Below, one piece after another: positions 1 to 8,127 of a stretch of DNA of 64,000 nucleotides. The notes under the pieces are model-generated. The model did not search any database. It was not told the DNA's origin and was given only the letters and a program-made list of their open reading frames with translations. Numbering within the stretch: position 1 is the first letter of the stretch; every line of letters starts with the position of its first letter. Position numbers and translations under genes: made by a program. Source of the DNA: Curvivirga sp965219885 (GTDB lineage: Bacteria; Pseudomonadota; Alphaproteobacteria; UBA8366; Aestuariispiraceae); contig NZ_CBDCOT010000009.1 in assembly GCF_965219885.1 (NCBI RefSeq), positions 434,001-498,000 on the forward strand. The letters are read 5' to 3'.

Positions 1-917
1 GCAGCTTGCGCAATCGTCAGATTATCCCGCTCCATCGCCTCATGAGCCATTAGCAGCTTCCGTTCCCGAATATAGCCCATTAACGGTTGATTAAATTCTG
101 CCTTAAAATACCTTTGCAAACTGTTCACACTCACCCCAAGGTCAACAGAAAGTTGATCAAGACTCATATCTTGTTCAATATTCTGATCCACATAATTCTT
201 GATGCGCAATGCTTTGGAGACATTATCTGTTGATGTGAGATTTTCCTCTTTTTCAGACAGAACATGCTGCAAAGCTTCGGTAATGATTTCTAGTGCAGCT
301 GTCTGTTGGGCCAGATTTTTAACCATCGGATTCTCTTCCGTAGGTCTTATCAATCTTTCTGCAATTGCGAGTACTTTTGAACTTGGCCTCCACATTTGCG
401 GATTTGGTTCATCTACTATTTTCTGCCATTTCTCTGCGGACACGTTAATATCCAAATCCTGGGTGACAAATTCATGATTCATCGTCACGACCACTTTTCG
501 AATTAAGTTGTCTTTCTTGATATGACGTGTCCATTCAATATGTTTATTACGCGAAATAAAATATCCCTTCGGCCCATCATTTGCTTCCAGCACAGTTTCC
601 ACCCCATCACGTGCAAAGGAAATATGCCCGGCCAACATAATAATGATGGAAATTGCAGGTCCCAATGTGGCGGTTACATCGTAATCTCTGACTTCAATAA
701 TATCTGTTGTATGAATCCGGAAACCGGATTTGTAATTACTGTTTAAAATAGATCCGCGAATAATCGTCTTATCCTGAAACTCTGCCTTCTTTTTAATGGC
801 CGGTTTACTGCCAAAGCAATTATCATCATTTAAAATTTCATCCAGATCGCTCACTTTTAAAGAACGATCATAGATGGCCGTATTTCGTTTTACCTTATGA
901 CGATTGATAGAATTCAT
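1..917 (-). CDS. AraC-family transcriptional regulator (3' end beyond window)
   Basis: This reading frame starts at the ATG at 917-915 on the minus strand and stays open to the left edge, giving about 305 residues without a stop. The N-terminal two thirds form a ligand-sensing type domain. The C-terminal part carries an AraC helix-turn-helix (LDQLSVDLGVSVNSLQRYF) followed by the start of the second helix pair (RERKLLMAHEAM), where the window ends. Layout and size resemble the PchR/AlcR/YbtA type, which bind a ferric siderophore and activate the adjacent receptor gene. It is transcribed divergently from the TonB-dependent receptor at 1073, so local control of that uptake operon is a reasonable inference. 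The ligand cannot be read from the sequence, and the start is supported only by a weak GGCGGG upstream. Confidence 0.85.
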   Translation of the reverse strand, partial: MNSINRHKVKRNTAIYDRSLKVSDLDEILNDDNCFGSKPAIKKKAEFQDKTIIRGSILNSNYKSGFRIHTTDIIEVRDYDVTATLGPAISIIIMLAGHISFARDGVETVLEANDGPKGYFISRNKHIEWTRHIKKDNLIRKVVVTMNHEFVTQDLDINVSAEKWQKIVDEPNPQMWRPSSKVLAIAERLIRPTEENPMVKNLAQQTAALEIITEALQHVLSEKEENLTSTDNVSKALRIKNYVDQNIEQDMSLDQLSVDLGVSVNSLQRYFKAEFNQPLMGYIRERKLLMAHEAMERDNLTIAQA

Positions 918-959
918 TATGAAAAACCCGCCCAAGTCGCAAAAAAGCACCCTCTGGAA

Positions 960-990
960 TTTTCGCAAAACAATCTGAGGATTTTGCAAA
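960..990 (+). promoter_or_regulatory. Direct repeats, candidate AraC activator site
   Basis: Two copies of a TTTT(C)GCAAA element start at 960 and 982, about two helical turns apart. A related TCGCAAAA lies at 938-945. Tandem same-face repeats next to a divergent AraC gene are typical of activator sites. Binding by this regulator is inferred. Confidence 0.35.
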
Positions 991-1021
991 TACTTCTTCG
1001 CTGGAAAAATTAATGTTGCTT

Positions 1022-1040
1022 GATATTAATAATTATTCTT
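1022..1040 (+). promoter_or_regulatory. Fur-like box upstream of TonB receptor
   Basis: The minus-strand reading AAGAATAATTATTAATATC shows the alternating GATAAT-like hexamers of a Fur box. It aligns well with the boxes before the two fecI genes in this window. It lies 33 bases upstream of the receptor start, where it could block transcription when iron is plentiful. Confidence 0.5.
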
Positions 1041-1072
1041 AATAAGTAAAGTTTTTTTCGGAGAAGGCAAAA

Positions 1073-3085
1073 ATGGCAAAGTCCATTATGAAACATACAC
1101 CTGCAACTTCTGCAGGACGCAGCAAGCTGCACCGCACCATGTTGATGTCCACAGTTGCTATGGTAGCATCCATGCAAGTTGCAATGGCTCAAGAGGCAAA
1201 CAAAGAGGTTGTCACTTCTGATGAAGATGTTGTTTTGGAGCCTATTTCCATTGATGGTAAAGAAGACGTTCTCACAGGCGGTGTACAGTTAACCGCAGAG
1301 GAAATTGAGCGTTACGATCCACAAACATTGAAAGATGTATTTCGTCAAGAGCCAGGGGTGAAAGTGGGTTCGCCTAATACTGTGTCTCAAAAAATCTATG
1401 TAAATGGTGTTGAAGATACTAACTTAGCTGTTGATATTGATGGTGCGCGCCAAGCAAATAAAACATATCACCATGTTGGGACAACAATCGTAGATCCTGG
1501 TATGCTGAAATCCGTTAAAGTCGAAACAGGCGTTGCCCCAGCAGATGCAGGTCCTGGTGCAATGGCAGGTTCGATTTCTGTTGAAACTAAAGATGGTCGT
1601 GACTTGGTAGAGCCAGGTGAGTTATATGCCGGTTTTGCAAAGGTTACATATAACAGTAACACAAGAGGCTTTTCTGAAGATCTCGCCGTTGGAATGGAAG
1701 CTGAAGGCTTTGATATTCTAGGCTATGTCACACATGAAAATGGTGACAACTATCACGATGGTGAAAATGAGGAAGTTAACGGAACATCTCCGGCCGCAGA
1801 AAACTACCTTATGAAATTTGGTTATACCGCCAATAATGGTTATCGCATCAAATTTTCAGCCAACCAATTTATTGATAATGAAACTCGTTCTGGACGACCA
1901 AACTTCTTGGTAAGCTTTGGTGATCCAGCTCCAACTGAATATCGCCGTCAAAATTTCACCTTGTCATTTGGTGATGAAACACCGACTGCCATGTGGGACC
2001 CGCAAGTCACCTTAGCTTATACAGACACAGAATTACGCACAACTGTGCCATTACCTTTTGGTACCAATGCACCTCTGGATATTCATGCTGATGTTCGAAC
2101 TGTGAATGGTAAGGTCCAAAATACATTCACAACTGAATATGGCAAAATTACCACCGGCTTTGACTATTACAAAGACCATGGTAATGGCGGACGTGCCGGA
2201 TATCGTGGTACGGAAACAACAGATGATCTAGGCATATATGTTCAAGGTCGTATGAACATTACCGAAGACCTTCGTACCTCTTTGGGCGGACGTTATGATT
2301 GGAATGATTTCGAAGGTGCGGATGGCACTAAATTTGACGATAAAGGTTATAGCGCCAACTTAAACCTAGAATATGACCTTACAGATGAAGTGATGTTTTA
2401 TGGTGGTGGTTCAACCGTCTTCGGCGCAGTCCCGTTATCAGAAGTAGGTTTCAAACAAGCCTCTCTTACTTATGACGACATGAAAACATCCCGTTCTTAT
2501 AATACAAAAATGGGTATGGTCTATGAAGCAGGCCCAGTCACTTTTGATGGTAATGTATTTAGTACGGCAATTGACGATGCTAATGATATCGATGATTCCA
2601 ACCGTGGTTCCGTCGATAATGTCACAACAAATGGCTTTAACCTGAACTTGAAATATTCATATGGTGATGGCTTTGTTCGTGGCGGTTATTCAAAAGCCAA
2701 AGTTCGTGTCAATTCAGAAGTCCCAACATCTACAAGTAGCCATTATCAAGGTATCTTGATGGGAGATTCCATGAACTTGGAAATCCATCATGATTTACCT
2801 GATTGGGGTGTACGCATTGGTACAACGAATGAATATTTCTTTGAAAATGATGATACGGAAGAAGCTCTCGGATATGCTTTAGAGAAATATTTCGTTTCTA
2901 ATATTTACGCAGAATACAACCCTGAAGAAATTGAGGCCTGGACCTTCAGATTTGATGTTCGCAATTTATTTGATAGCGTTTATGCAGCTCGTACCAATGT
3001 CGGCGCTGATAGTACCAATAGTTCAGTTGACCCCTATAATGATCCGGGTCGTACCGTTTTGCTTTCGGCAAAACTTGACTTCTAA
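1073..3085 (+). CDS. TonB-dependent outer-membrane receptor (iron complex)
   Basis: The product is a 670-residue outer-membrane receptor that imports an iron complex using TonB energy. A long signal peptide ends near AMAQE (about residue 40). A plug domain follows (about 65-175), with typical DVFRQEPGVKV and a glycine-rich GAMAGSISVETKDG end, then a 22-strand-type barrel finishing in the aromatic LDF. It has no STN signalling domain, unlike the two receptors downstream, which fits control by the divergent AraC protein rather than FecI/FecR. A strong GGAGAAGG ribosome site lies 5 bases before the ATG. The next genes are a matching periplasmic ABC importer. The substrate is probably a siderophore, but haem or another chelate cannot be excluded. 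Confidence 0.9.
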   Translation: MAKSIMKHTPATSAGRSKLHRTMLMSTVAMVASMQVAMAQEANKEVVTSDEDVVLEPISIDGKEDVLTGGVQLTAEEIERYDPQTLKDVFRQEPGVKVGSPNTVSQKIYVNGVEDTNLAVDIDGARQANKTYHHVGTTIVDPGMLKSVKVETGVAPADAGPGAMAGSISVETKDGRDLVEPGELYAGFAKVTYNSNTRGFSEDLAVGMEAEGFDILGYVTHENGDNYHDGENEEVNGTSPAAENYLMKFGYTANNGYRIKFSANQFIDNETRSGRPNFLVSFGDPAPTEYRRQNFTLSFGDETPTAMWDPQVTLAYTDTELRTTVPLPFGTNAPLDIHADVRTVNGKVQNTFTTEYGKITTGFDYYKDHGNGGRAGYRGTETTDDLGIYVQGRMNITEDLRTSLGGRYDWNDFEGADGTKFDDKGYSANLNLEYDLTDEVMFYGGGSTVFGAVPLSEVGFKQASLTYDDMKTSRSYNTKMGMVYEAGPVTFDGNVFSTAIDDANDIDDSNRGSVDNVTTNGFNLNLKYSYGDGFVRGGYSKAKVRVNSEVPTSTSSHYQGILMGDSMNLEIHHDLPDWGVRIGTTNEYFFENDDTEEALGYALEKYFVSNIYAEYNPEEIEAWTFRFDVRNLFDSVYAARTNVGADSTNSSVDPYNDPGRTVLLSAKLDF

Positions 3086-3115
3086 CTCGTCATTAGAAGC
3101 AGTCAAAATCAGTGT

Positions 3116-3147
3116 ATGGAGTGGGTGGTTTCGACCATCCACTTTAT
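3116..3147 (+). terminator. UUCG-capped hairpin between receptor and binding protein
   Basis: A nine-pair stem (3121-3129 with 3134-3142, one G-U pair) closes on a TTCG tetraloop and can be extended outward by A-U and G-U pairs. A second small inverted repeat (CTTCTAA/TTAGAAG, 3079-3099) overlaps the receptor stop codon. There is no long T-run, so it is more likely an attenuator or mRNA-end stabiliser that lets the receptor be made in excess over the importer. Confidence 0.45.
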
Positions 3148-3185
3148 GCATTTTCACCACCCAAGAACCTTAGTCAGGTCAAATC

Positions 3186-4310
3186 ATGTTAAAAAATCTC
3201 TCTATTACCTTCTGCTTGATTACTTTTGCACTTTTGTTCCCTGCACGTGCAGAAATTCATCTAACAGATATTGCAGGTCGTACAGTCGAACTAAATGCGC
3301 CAGCGCAGCATATCGTTTTAGGCGAAGGACGCTTCTTACCGACGATCGCTATTTTGGATGGCAAAAACGTCTTTAATCGCGTTGTCGGTATGATGGGAGA
3401 TTTTAAGAAATATGATCCAGCTTCTTGGGCACAATATTCGAAGAAGTTCCCCCAACTGGAAGAAATTCCACTTATTGGTAGTACAGGGTCTATTTCTTTT
3501 AGTGCGGAAAAAGCTTTTTCAGTAAAACCAGACTTAGCTATTTTTGGATTGTCCAGCGGACATGGCCCTAGTGATAAAAACCAAACAGTTATGGATCAAT
3601 TTGCTGCTGCAGGTATTCCCGTAATTATCATTGATTTTCGACTTGATCCTGTCGTCAATACGCCACGATCCATTGAAATTCTCGGCCAAGTTTTGGGTAA
3701 AGAAAAAGAAGCAGATGAATTCCTGAATTTTTACAATGGCAAAATGGCTTCTATTGAAGAAAAACTGAAAAATGTGAAAACCAAACCGTCTGTATTTATG
3801 GAAACTCATGTTGGTTTACGCCCAGAATGCTGTTCTGCATTTGGCAATGGCATGATGGGACATTTTATCGAATTAACAGGCGGTGTGAATGCCTATGGTG
3901 ATGTCATACCAGGTGCGGCAGGCATGGTGAATATAGAACATTTAATTAGCAATCAACCAGATATCTATATCGGTACAGCCATTGGGTCCGCGATGAGTAT
4001 GGAACAATCTCCCAACTTTATCGCATTGGGCGTAGGCACAGACGAAAATTTAGCCCGCAAATCATTGATTAACTCAACCCATCGAACAGGGGTTGCGCAG
4101 TTATCAGCCATAAAAGACAAACGTGGCTATGCGATTTGGCATCATTTTTATAACACACCGATGCATGTAGCCGCGGTAGAAGCAATGGCCAAATGGTTAC
4201 ATCCAGAAATCTTCGCTGATCTGGAACCAGAAAAAACACTGAAAACGTATTTTGATAAATTCCAGCCGGTTGATCTAGATGGTGTCTATTGGGTAGGCAT
4301 GACTGAGTAG
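3186..4310 (+). CDS. Periplasmic iron-siderophore-binding protein of ABC importer
   Basis: The product is a 374-residue periplasmic substrate-binding protein of the FepB/BtuF class (Peripla_BP_2). A signal peptide ends near FPARAEIHL (about residue 22). The mature part opens with the family hallmark ITDIAGRTVELN-like segment and continues with two lobes (HIVLGEGR..., then KPDLAIFGL...). It is somewhat longer than most FepB-type proteins. It follows the receptor by 100 bases across a hairpin and precedes the permease by 5 bases, so it delivers the chelate from receptor to inner-membrane permease. A weak AGGT ribosome site precedes the ATG. The exact ligand is unknown. Confidence 0.88.
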   Translation: MLKNLSITFCLITFALLFPARAEIHLTDIAGRTVELNAPAQHIVLGEGRFLPTIAILDGKNVFNRVVGMMGDFKKYDPASWAQYSKKFPQLEEIPLIGSTGSISFSAEKAFSVKPDLAIFGLSSGHGPSDKNQTVMDQFAAAGIPVIIIDFRLDPVVNTPRSIEILGQVLGKEKEADEFLNFYNGKMASIEEKLKNVKTKPSVFMETHVGLRPECCSAFGNGMMGHFIELTGGVNAYGDVIPGAAGMVNIEHLISNQPDIYIGTAIGSAMSMEQSPNFIALGVGTDENLARKSLINSTHRTGVAQLSAIKDKRGYAIWHHFYNTPMHVAAVEAMAKWLHPEIFADLEPEKTLKTYFDKFQPVDLDGVYWVGMTE

Positions 4311-4315
4311 ACATT

Positions 4316-5374
4316 ATGAATTTTGATAACGCGGATACACAAAGTCTTTCCACACTTTATAGAAGTTTTATCTGGAAGCGAATCCTGCTTCTAGGTAGCT
4401 TCCTATTTGTTCTCATGCTTGCGCTTATTGTGAATATTATGGCTGGCCCCGCTGGTTTAAGTTTAAGTGAAATCTGGTCAGGCTTAACGGCTACAAATAC
4501 CACAGAAAATTATTATGCCTTAATTATGTGGGAAATACGTCTCCCCTATGTCGTCATGGCAATGCTTGTCGGTGCTTGCCTCGGTTTGGCGGGCGCTGAA
4601 ATGCAAACGGTCTTAAACAACCCGCTAGCAAGTCCGTCTACTTTAGGTGTGATGTATGGCGCAACCCTTGGTGCATCACTCGCCATCGTTTATAAAATTG
4701 GCGTCGGATATATACCGGAAAATTACATATTGCCAATCTGTGCTTTTCTGGGAGCAATGATAACAGTTCTCTTAATTCAGTTCCTATCAGCAAAATTTGG
4801 TGCCACCATCGATACCGTGATCCTATTCGGTATCGCAATGGTTTTCGCCCTGCAGGCTTTAATCGCTTTGGTACAATTTGTGGCCGACAGTGATAATTTA
4901 CAACAAATCGTCTTTTGGACCATGGGAAGTTTAGCCCGGGCAAATTGGGAAAAAAACGCTATCGTCTTAGTGGTTTTATTAGGATGCATCCCTTTTACAA
5001 TCAGACATCTATGGCAGATGACAGCCTTACGCGCAGGCGAAGAATATGCGAAAAGTTATGGATTGTCTGTCGAACGATTACGTTTGATGGTGCTATTTCG
5101 TGTCAGTATTGTGACCGCAGCTGCAGTATCCTTTACAGGTATTATTGGTTTCGTTGGTCTGGTTGCTCCTCATATTTCCCGCATGGCATTCGGTGAAGAT
5201 CATCGTTTTTACATTCCTGGGTCAATTATTGCAGGTGCTTTTATTCTAGTAGGAGCATCCATTTTAAGTAAGACGCTCATCCCAGGTATTTTGATTCCTG
5301 ATGGTATCGTCACAGCACTCATCGGTATCCCTTTATTTTTATTCCTTCTAATTCGCCAGAAGGGAGCAAATTGA
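4316..5374 (+). CDS. FecCD-family ABC permease for iron complex
   Basis: The product is a 352-residue inner-membrane permease with about ten hydrophobic segments, belonging to the FecCD/BtuC family. Recognisable features are the early EIRLPYVVMAMLVGACLGLAG segment, the NNPLASPSTLGV loop, and the late GIIGFVGLVAPHISR coupling region that contacts the ATPase. Length is normal for one FecCD unit, so it probably works as a homodimer, unlike the fused permease at 15076. Its stop codon overlaps the start of the ATPase gene. It moves the chelate from the binding protein at 3186 into the cytoplasm. Confidence 0.92.
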   Translation: MNFDNADTQSLSTLYRSFIWKRILLLGSFLFVLMLALIVNIMAGPAGLSLSEIWSGLTATNTTENYYALIMWEIRLPYVVMAMLVGACLGLAGAEMQTVLNNPLASPSTLGVMYGATLGASLAIVYKIGVGYIPENYILPICAFLGAMITVLLIQFLSAKFGATIDTVILFGIAMVFALQALIALVQFVADSDNLQQIVFWTMGSLARANWEKNAIVLVVLLGCIPFTIRHLWQMTALRAGEEYAKSYGLSVERLRLMVLFRVSIVTAAAVSFTGIIGFVGLVAPHISRMAFGEDHRFYIPGSIIAGAFILVGASILSKTLIPGILIPDGIVTALIGIPLFLFLLIRQKGAN

Positions 5375-6168
5375 TGACTAATTTCAGCATTGAAAATTAT
5401 AATTTTTCCTATGGTTCCAACCAGATCCTGAGCGAGGTGAATTTCAACGAAATACCAAAAGGCAAGCTTGTCGGATTACTTGGGGCAAATGGTGTCGGGA
5501 AATCAAGTTTCCTAAGAAGCATTGCAGGCCTTGAAACTTATACAGGCTCGGTCAAATTAGATGGTAAAGAGCTACAAGATCAAAGCATGTATAAACGCAT
5601 GCAACTGGTTGGCTATATGCCTCAAACTTTACCGCAGGCCACCTCCCTTACTGCCTATGAATCTGTTTTTAGTGCCTGTCGTGCAGTACGTCCCGATCTC
5701 ACCCGTCAGGCAGTTGAAAATAGAATTGAAGATGTTTTCGCAACTCTTGGTATTCGTCAATTAGCCTTTAAAACTCTAGCGCGTATGTCAGGGGGGCAAC
5801 GACAAATGGTCGGGTTGGCGCAAGTCATCGTCAAAAAGCCAGACCTTCTACTTTTAGACGAACCGACAAGCGCATTGGATTTACGTTGGCAGATAAGTGT
5901 TTTTAATGTGGTAAAACAGATGCTGTTAAACTCGCAATCAATATGCATTACAGCGTTACATGATATCAATCTTGCCATGCGTCATTGCGATTATATCGCC
6001 TTGTTTGCCAAGGGTAAGCTATTATCCTTTGGCACGCCTACAGACGCGATTAACTCAACCAATTTAGATCTGGCTTATGGCGTCGCTGCTTCGGTAGAAA
6101 CCAGTCAAGCTGGCTATCCATTTGCCGTTATAAACGGCGTAACCAATGAACAAAGAAATCAAACCTAA
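5374..6168 (+). CDS. ABC transporter ATP-binding protein for iron complex
   Basis: The product is a 264-residue FepC/FhuC-type ATPase that powers the permease at 4316. It has a Walker A (GANGVGKSS, about 38-46), Q-loop (GYMPQT), signature MSGGQRQ, Walker B LLLLDEPTSALD and switch histidine in TALHDINLA. I chose the ATG at 5374, preceded by GGGAG with 7-base spacing and overlapping the permease stop by one base, over a TTG three bases upstream. The gene completes the receptor, binding protein, permease and ATPase set. Substrate identity is inferred only from context. Confidence 0.93.
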   Translation: MTNFSIENYNFSYGSNQILSEVNFNEIPKGKLVGLLGANGVGKSSFLRSIAGLETYTGSVKLDGKELQDQSMYKRMQLVGYMPQTLPQATSLTAYESVFSACRAVRPDLTRQAVENRIEDVFATLGIRQLAFKTLARMSGGQRQMVGLAQVIVKKPDLLLLDEPTSALDLRWQISVFNVVKQMLLNSQSICITALHDINLAMRHCDYIALFAKGKLLSFGTPTDAINSTNLDLAYGVAASVETSQAGYPFAVINGVTNEQRNQT

Positions 6169-6178
6169 GGAGACGAAG

Positions 6179-6469
6179 TTGAAATATTCTTCTGTTGTAG
6201 AAATTAATACAGATCACGCAGGTAAATACATCCAGCAGCTCTGCAAACATTTTGCTCATAAAGTAGATGTAAAATATGACGATCAAAAAGGTCATGTCGA
6301 CTTTCCAATGGGTGTCAGCAATATGACAGCCTCCCCCAACACACTTCAAATCACGTCAGAAACTGATGAATCTGAAGATGCACGCCGTACCATTGAGGTC
6401 ATTATCGAAAAACATCTAGTTAAATTTGCTTGGCGGGAAGAAATCTCATTTGATTGGAATATCAAATAA
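6179..6469 (+). CDS. DUF2218 domain protein, stand-alone
   Basis: The product is a 96-residue DUF2218 protein, a small family often found beside siderophore uptake genes and of no settled biochemical role. The family's core is visible (the HAGKYIQQLCKHFAHK opening and a central CHVDFPMG-like segment reading GHVDFPMG). I prefer the TTG start at 6179 because a perfect AAGGAG overlaps the ATPase stop and sits 6 bases before it. An upstream in-frame ATG at 6146 lies inside the ATPase gene and has no ribosome site. A second DUF2218 domain is fused to the siderophore-interacting protein at 17124, which suggests an intracellular role in iron release or handling of the imported chelate. Confidence 0.82.
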   Translation: MKYSSVVEINTDHAGKYIQQLCKHFAHKVDVKYDDQKGHVDFPMGVSNMTASPNTLQITSETDESEDARRTIEVIIEKHLVKFAWREEISFDWNIK

Positions 6470-6472
6470 AAA

Positions 6473-6500
6473 TTTGAAAAAACAAATCCATTCTTCGTTA
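6473..6500 (+). promoter_or_regulatory. ECF (FecI-type) promoter of exb-tonB operon
   Basis: TTTGAAAAAA, 7 bases, then ATTCTTCGTTA. The same element with identical spacing occurs before the receptor at 10983. The layout (AT-rich -35 with GAAAA, -10 with CGT) resembles promoters of FecI/PvdS-like sigma factors. Recognition by the FecI at 9245 is inferred. Confidence 0.6.
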
Positions 6501-6518
6501 TAGAGTATAGATAGCGCA

Positions 6519-6542
6519 AAGAATTATTTGCAAATAATTCTT
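6519..6542. promoter_or_regulatory. Perfect 24-bp palindrome, candidate Fur/iron operator
   Basis: The half-site AAGAATTATTTG is followed directly by its exact reverse complement. It lies just downstream of the ECF-type promoter and about 95 bases before exbB. An AT-rich palindrome in this place fits an iron-responsive repressor such as Fur. An Irr-like or other dimeric regulator is possible. Confidence 0.5.
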
Positions 6543-6635
6543 AGTATCACTATGTTGCGTTAGTTTTACGTAATGAGCATTCTTGTTTTCAAATCTTGCT
6601 ATTAATTATGAATAGCAAGAATGAGGTATTTTAAA

Positions 6636-7265
6636 ATGGTTGCAGAGTTAATTGATTTAATAAATGCGGGTGGCTTTGTTGTATATATCCTAGTTGCCTT
6701 ATCGATTGTTGTGTTAACTATTACCTTTGCTAAGATTTTGCAGTTTCTACAGGCAGGTGTTTTCAGCAAAGGACGCGCAAAACGTGCCGCTTTACAATTC
6801 CGTAGAGGAAAAGCGGAGGAAGCGTTGAGAATTGCGATTTCATCTAATGATCTGCGTTCAAAAATTGTACAAAAGTCTATTCGTGGTAATTTGGATACTG
6901 AAGGTAACAAAGAAGCCGCACGAGAAGAAGTTACCCGTTTTGCAGCTGAAAAGGTAAACTCACTTTCCAGTCATTTACGTGTCTTTGAATTAATCGGGGC
7001 TATGGCACCATTGCTTGGTTTGTTTGGTACCGTTCTAGGTATGATTGAGGCTTTCCAACAGCTAGAACAAGCAGGTAATCAAGTTGATCCATCTATTCTT
7101 TCTGGTGGTATATGGCTTGCCTTATTAACAACAGCAGTTGGCTTAGCAGTGGCAATGCCTACGGTTACAATTCATAACTTTTTAGACCGTCGTATCGAAC
7201 GTTTGACTCATGATTTGGATGATTTAATCGCTCAGATTTTCGTTAAAGATTTCGATCGCATATAA
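6636..7265 (+). CDS. exbB: ExbB/TolQ-family proton channel subunit
   Basis: The product is a 209-residue inner-membrane protein that forms the pentameric channel energising TonB. Three membrane segments are visible: near residues 12-35 (VVYILVALSIVVLTITFAKIL), near 110-130 (APLLGLFGTVLGMIEAF) and near 150-175 (LALLTTAVGLAVAMPTV). The GLFGTVLGM and TTAVGLAVAMP motifs are family hallmarks. I place the start at 6636 because GAGGT lies 8 bases upstream; an in-frame ATG at 6621 is immediately upstream of that site. It heads the exbB-exbD-exbD-tonB operon. Confidence 0.9.
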   Translation: MVAELIDLINAGGFVVYILVALSIVVLTITFAKILQFLQAGVFSKGRAKRAALQFRRGKAEEALRIAISSNDLRSKIVQKSIRGNLDTEGNKEAAREEVTRFAAEKVNSLSSHLRVFELIGAMAPLLGLFGTVLGMIEAFQQLEQAGNQVDPSILSGGIWLALLTTAVGLAVAMPTVTIHNFLDRRIERLTHDLDDLIAQIFVKDFDRI

Positions 7266-7284
7266 CTGGATATAGGCATTTGTT

Positions 7285-7704
7285 ATGTCGTCCATCGCAC
7301 AACAATATAAACGCAGAAAATTAATGATCAGTCTGACGCCACTTATCGATGTGGTGTTCATCCTGCTGATTTTCTTTATGTTAGCATCAAGCTTTGCAAA
7401 GAATCGCTCCTTAGAGCTCAATATTCCTGCAAATGGCACTGCAAATGCTAAAAGCGACATCATTCAAGATGATAAAACGCGCCTAAGGATTCTTGGCGAG
7501 GGTAAGATCGAAATTAACAAGATTACGTATTCATTTAACGAAATTTCATCCATCCTCCAAGAAAACAAAAACAACCGTCTGCTGATTGAAGTTGGCGAAG
7601 AAGCGATTGCGCAAGATATGGTACAAGTTATGGATTTGGTTTCTAAACTTGCGTTAGAAAAAGTTTCTCTCCTTCCTTATAAAAAGAAGGAAAACGCAGA
7701 ATGA
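7285..7704 (+). CDS. exbD: ExbD-family energiser, canonical copy
   Basis: The product is a 139-residue ExbD. A short cytoplasmic N-terminus leads into one membrane helix containing the protonatable aspartate (TPLIDVVFILLIFFM, Asp22), followed by a periplasmic domain. This residue carries protons through the ExbB pore in the known complex. The gene is 19 bases after exbB and overlaps the next exbD by four bases (ATGA), so the two are translationally coupled. It is the normal partner of a pair whose second member lacks the aspartate. Confidence 0.92.
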   Translation: MSSIAQQYKRRKLMISLTPLIDVVFILLIFFMLASSFAKNRSLELNIPANGTANAKSDIIQDDKTRLRILGEGKIEINKITYSFNEISSILQENKNNRLLIEVGEEAIAQDMVQVMDLVSKLALEKVSLLPYKKKENAE

Positions 7705-8123
7705 AATCGATCGCTCAACGCACAGCAAAAAAAGCCCATTTCACCGAAGAAAATGTGTTACCAATGATCAATGTGGTTTTTTTGTTACTGATCTTCTTCA
7801 TGATTGCAGGTCATATTTCGGCTTCTGATCCTGTGGATCTGGATGCACTTTATTCAGAAAGTGAGACAAAGACCGACGATAATGAAGTCACGATCTTTGT
7901 AGATCAATCTGGACAAGTTTACTTTCTTGACAATGCCTATTTGGGCGAAACATTTAAATCACCAATTGCACATCATGTGAATGCAAATCCAAATGCCATT
8001 CTGCGCCTCAAAATAGATTCAAATTTAAACGGCCAAGAAATGCTAAAACTATTAAGTATTTTTCGTGAGCTAGGTTTAACAGAAGTCACTTTGGTAACTC
8101 AACTTCCTGAAGCAGGGAGTTAA
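7701..8123 (+). CDS. ExbD-family protein with Asn in place of the essential Asp
   Basis: The product is a 140-residue second ExbD paralogue. It has one membrane helix and a periplasmic domain, but the residue matching the proton-carrying aspartate is Asn24 (LPMINVVFLLLIFFM; codon AAT). In the studied ExbB-ExbD complexes two ExbD helices sit in an ExbB pentamer, so a one-Asp, one-Asn heterodimer is possible. The gene overlaps exbD by four bases and precedes tonB by four bases. Similar second ExbDs may be common in alphaproteobacteria; its role is inferred. Confidence 0.85.
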   Translation: MKSIAQRTAKKAHFTEENVLPMINVVFLLLIFFMIAGHISASDPVDLDALYSESETKTDDNEVTIFVDQSGQVYFLDNAYLGETFKSPIAHHVNANPNAILRLKIDSNLNGQEMLKLLSIFRELGLTEVTLVTQLPEAGS

Positions 8124-8127
8124 TCCA

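Noticed and set aside
1073..3085. Haem receptor call for the first TonB-dependent receptor
   Set aside because: A YHHVG sequence in the plug suggested haem, but the usual FRAP/NPNL landmarks of haem receptors are not seen and no haem oxygenase or haem-storage gene is near.
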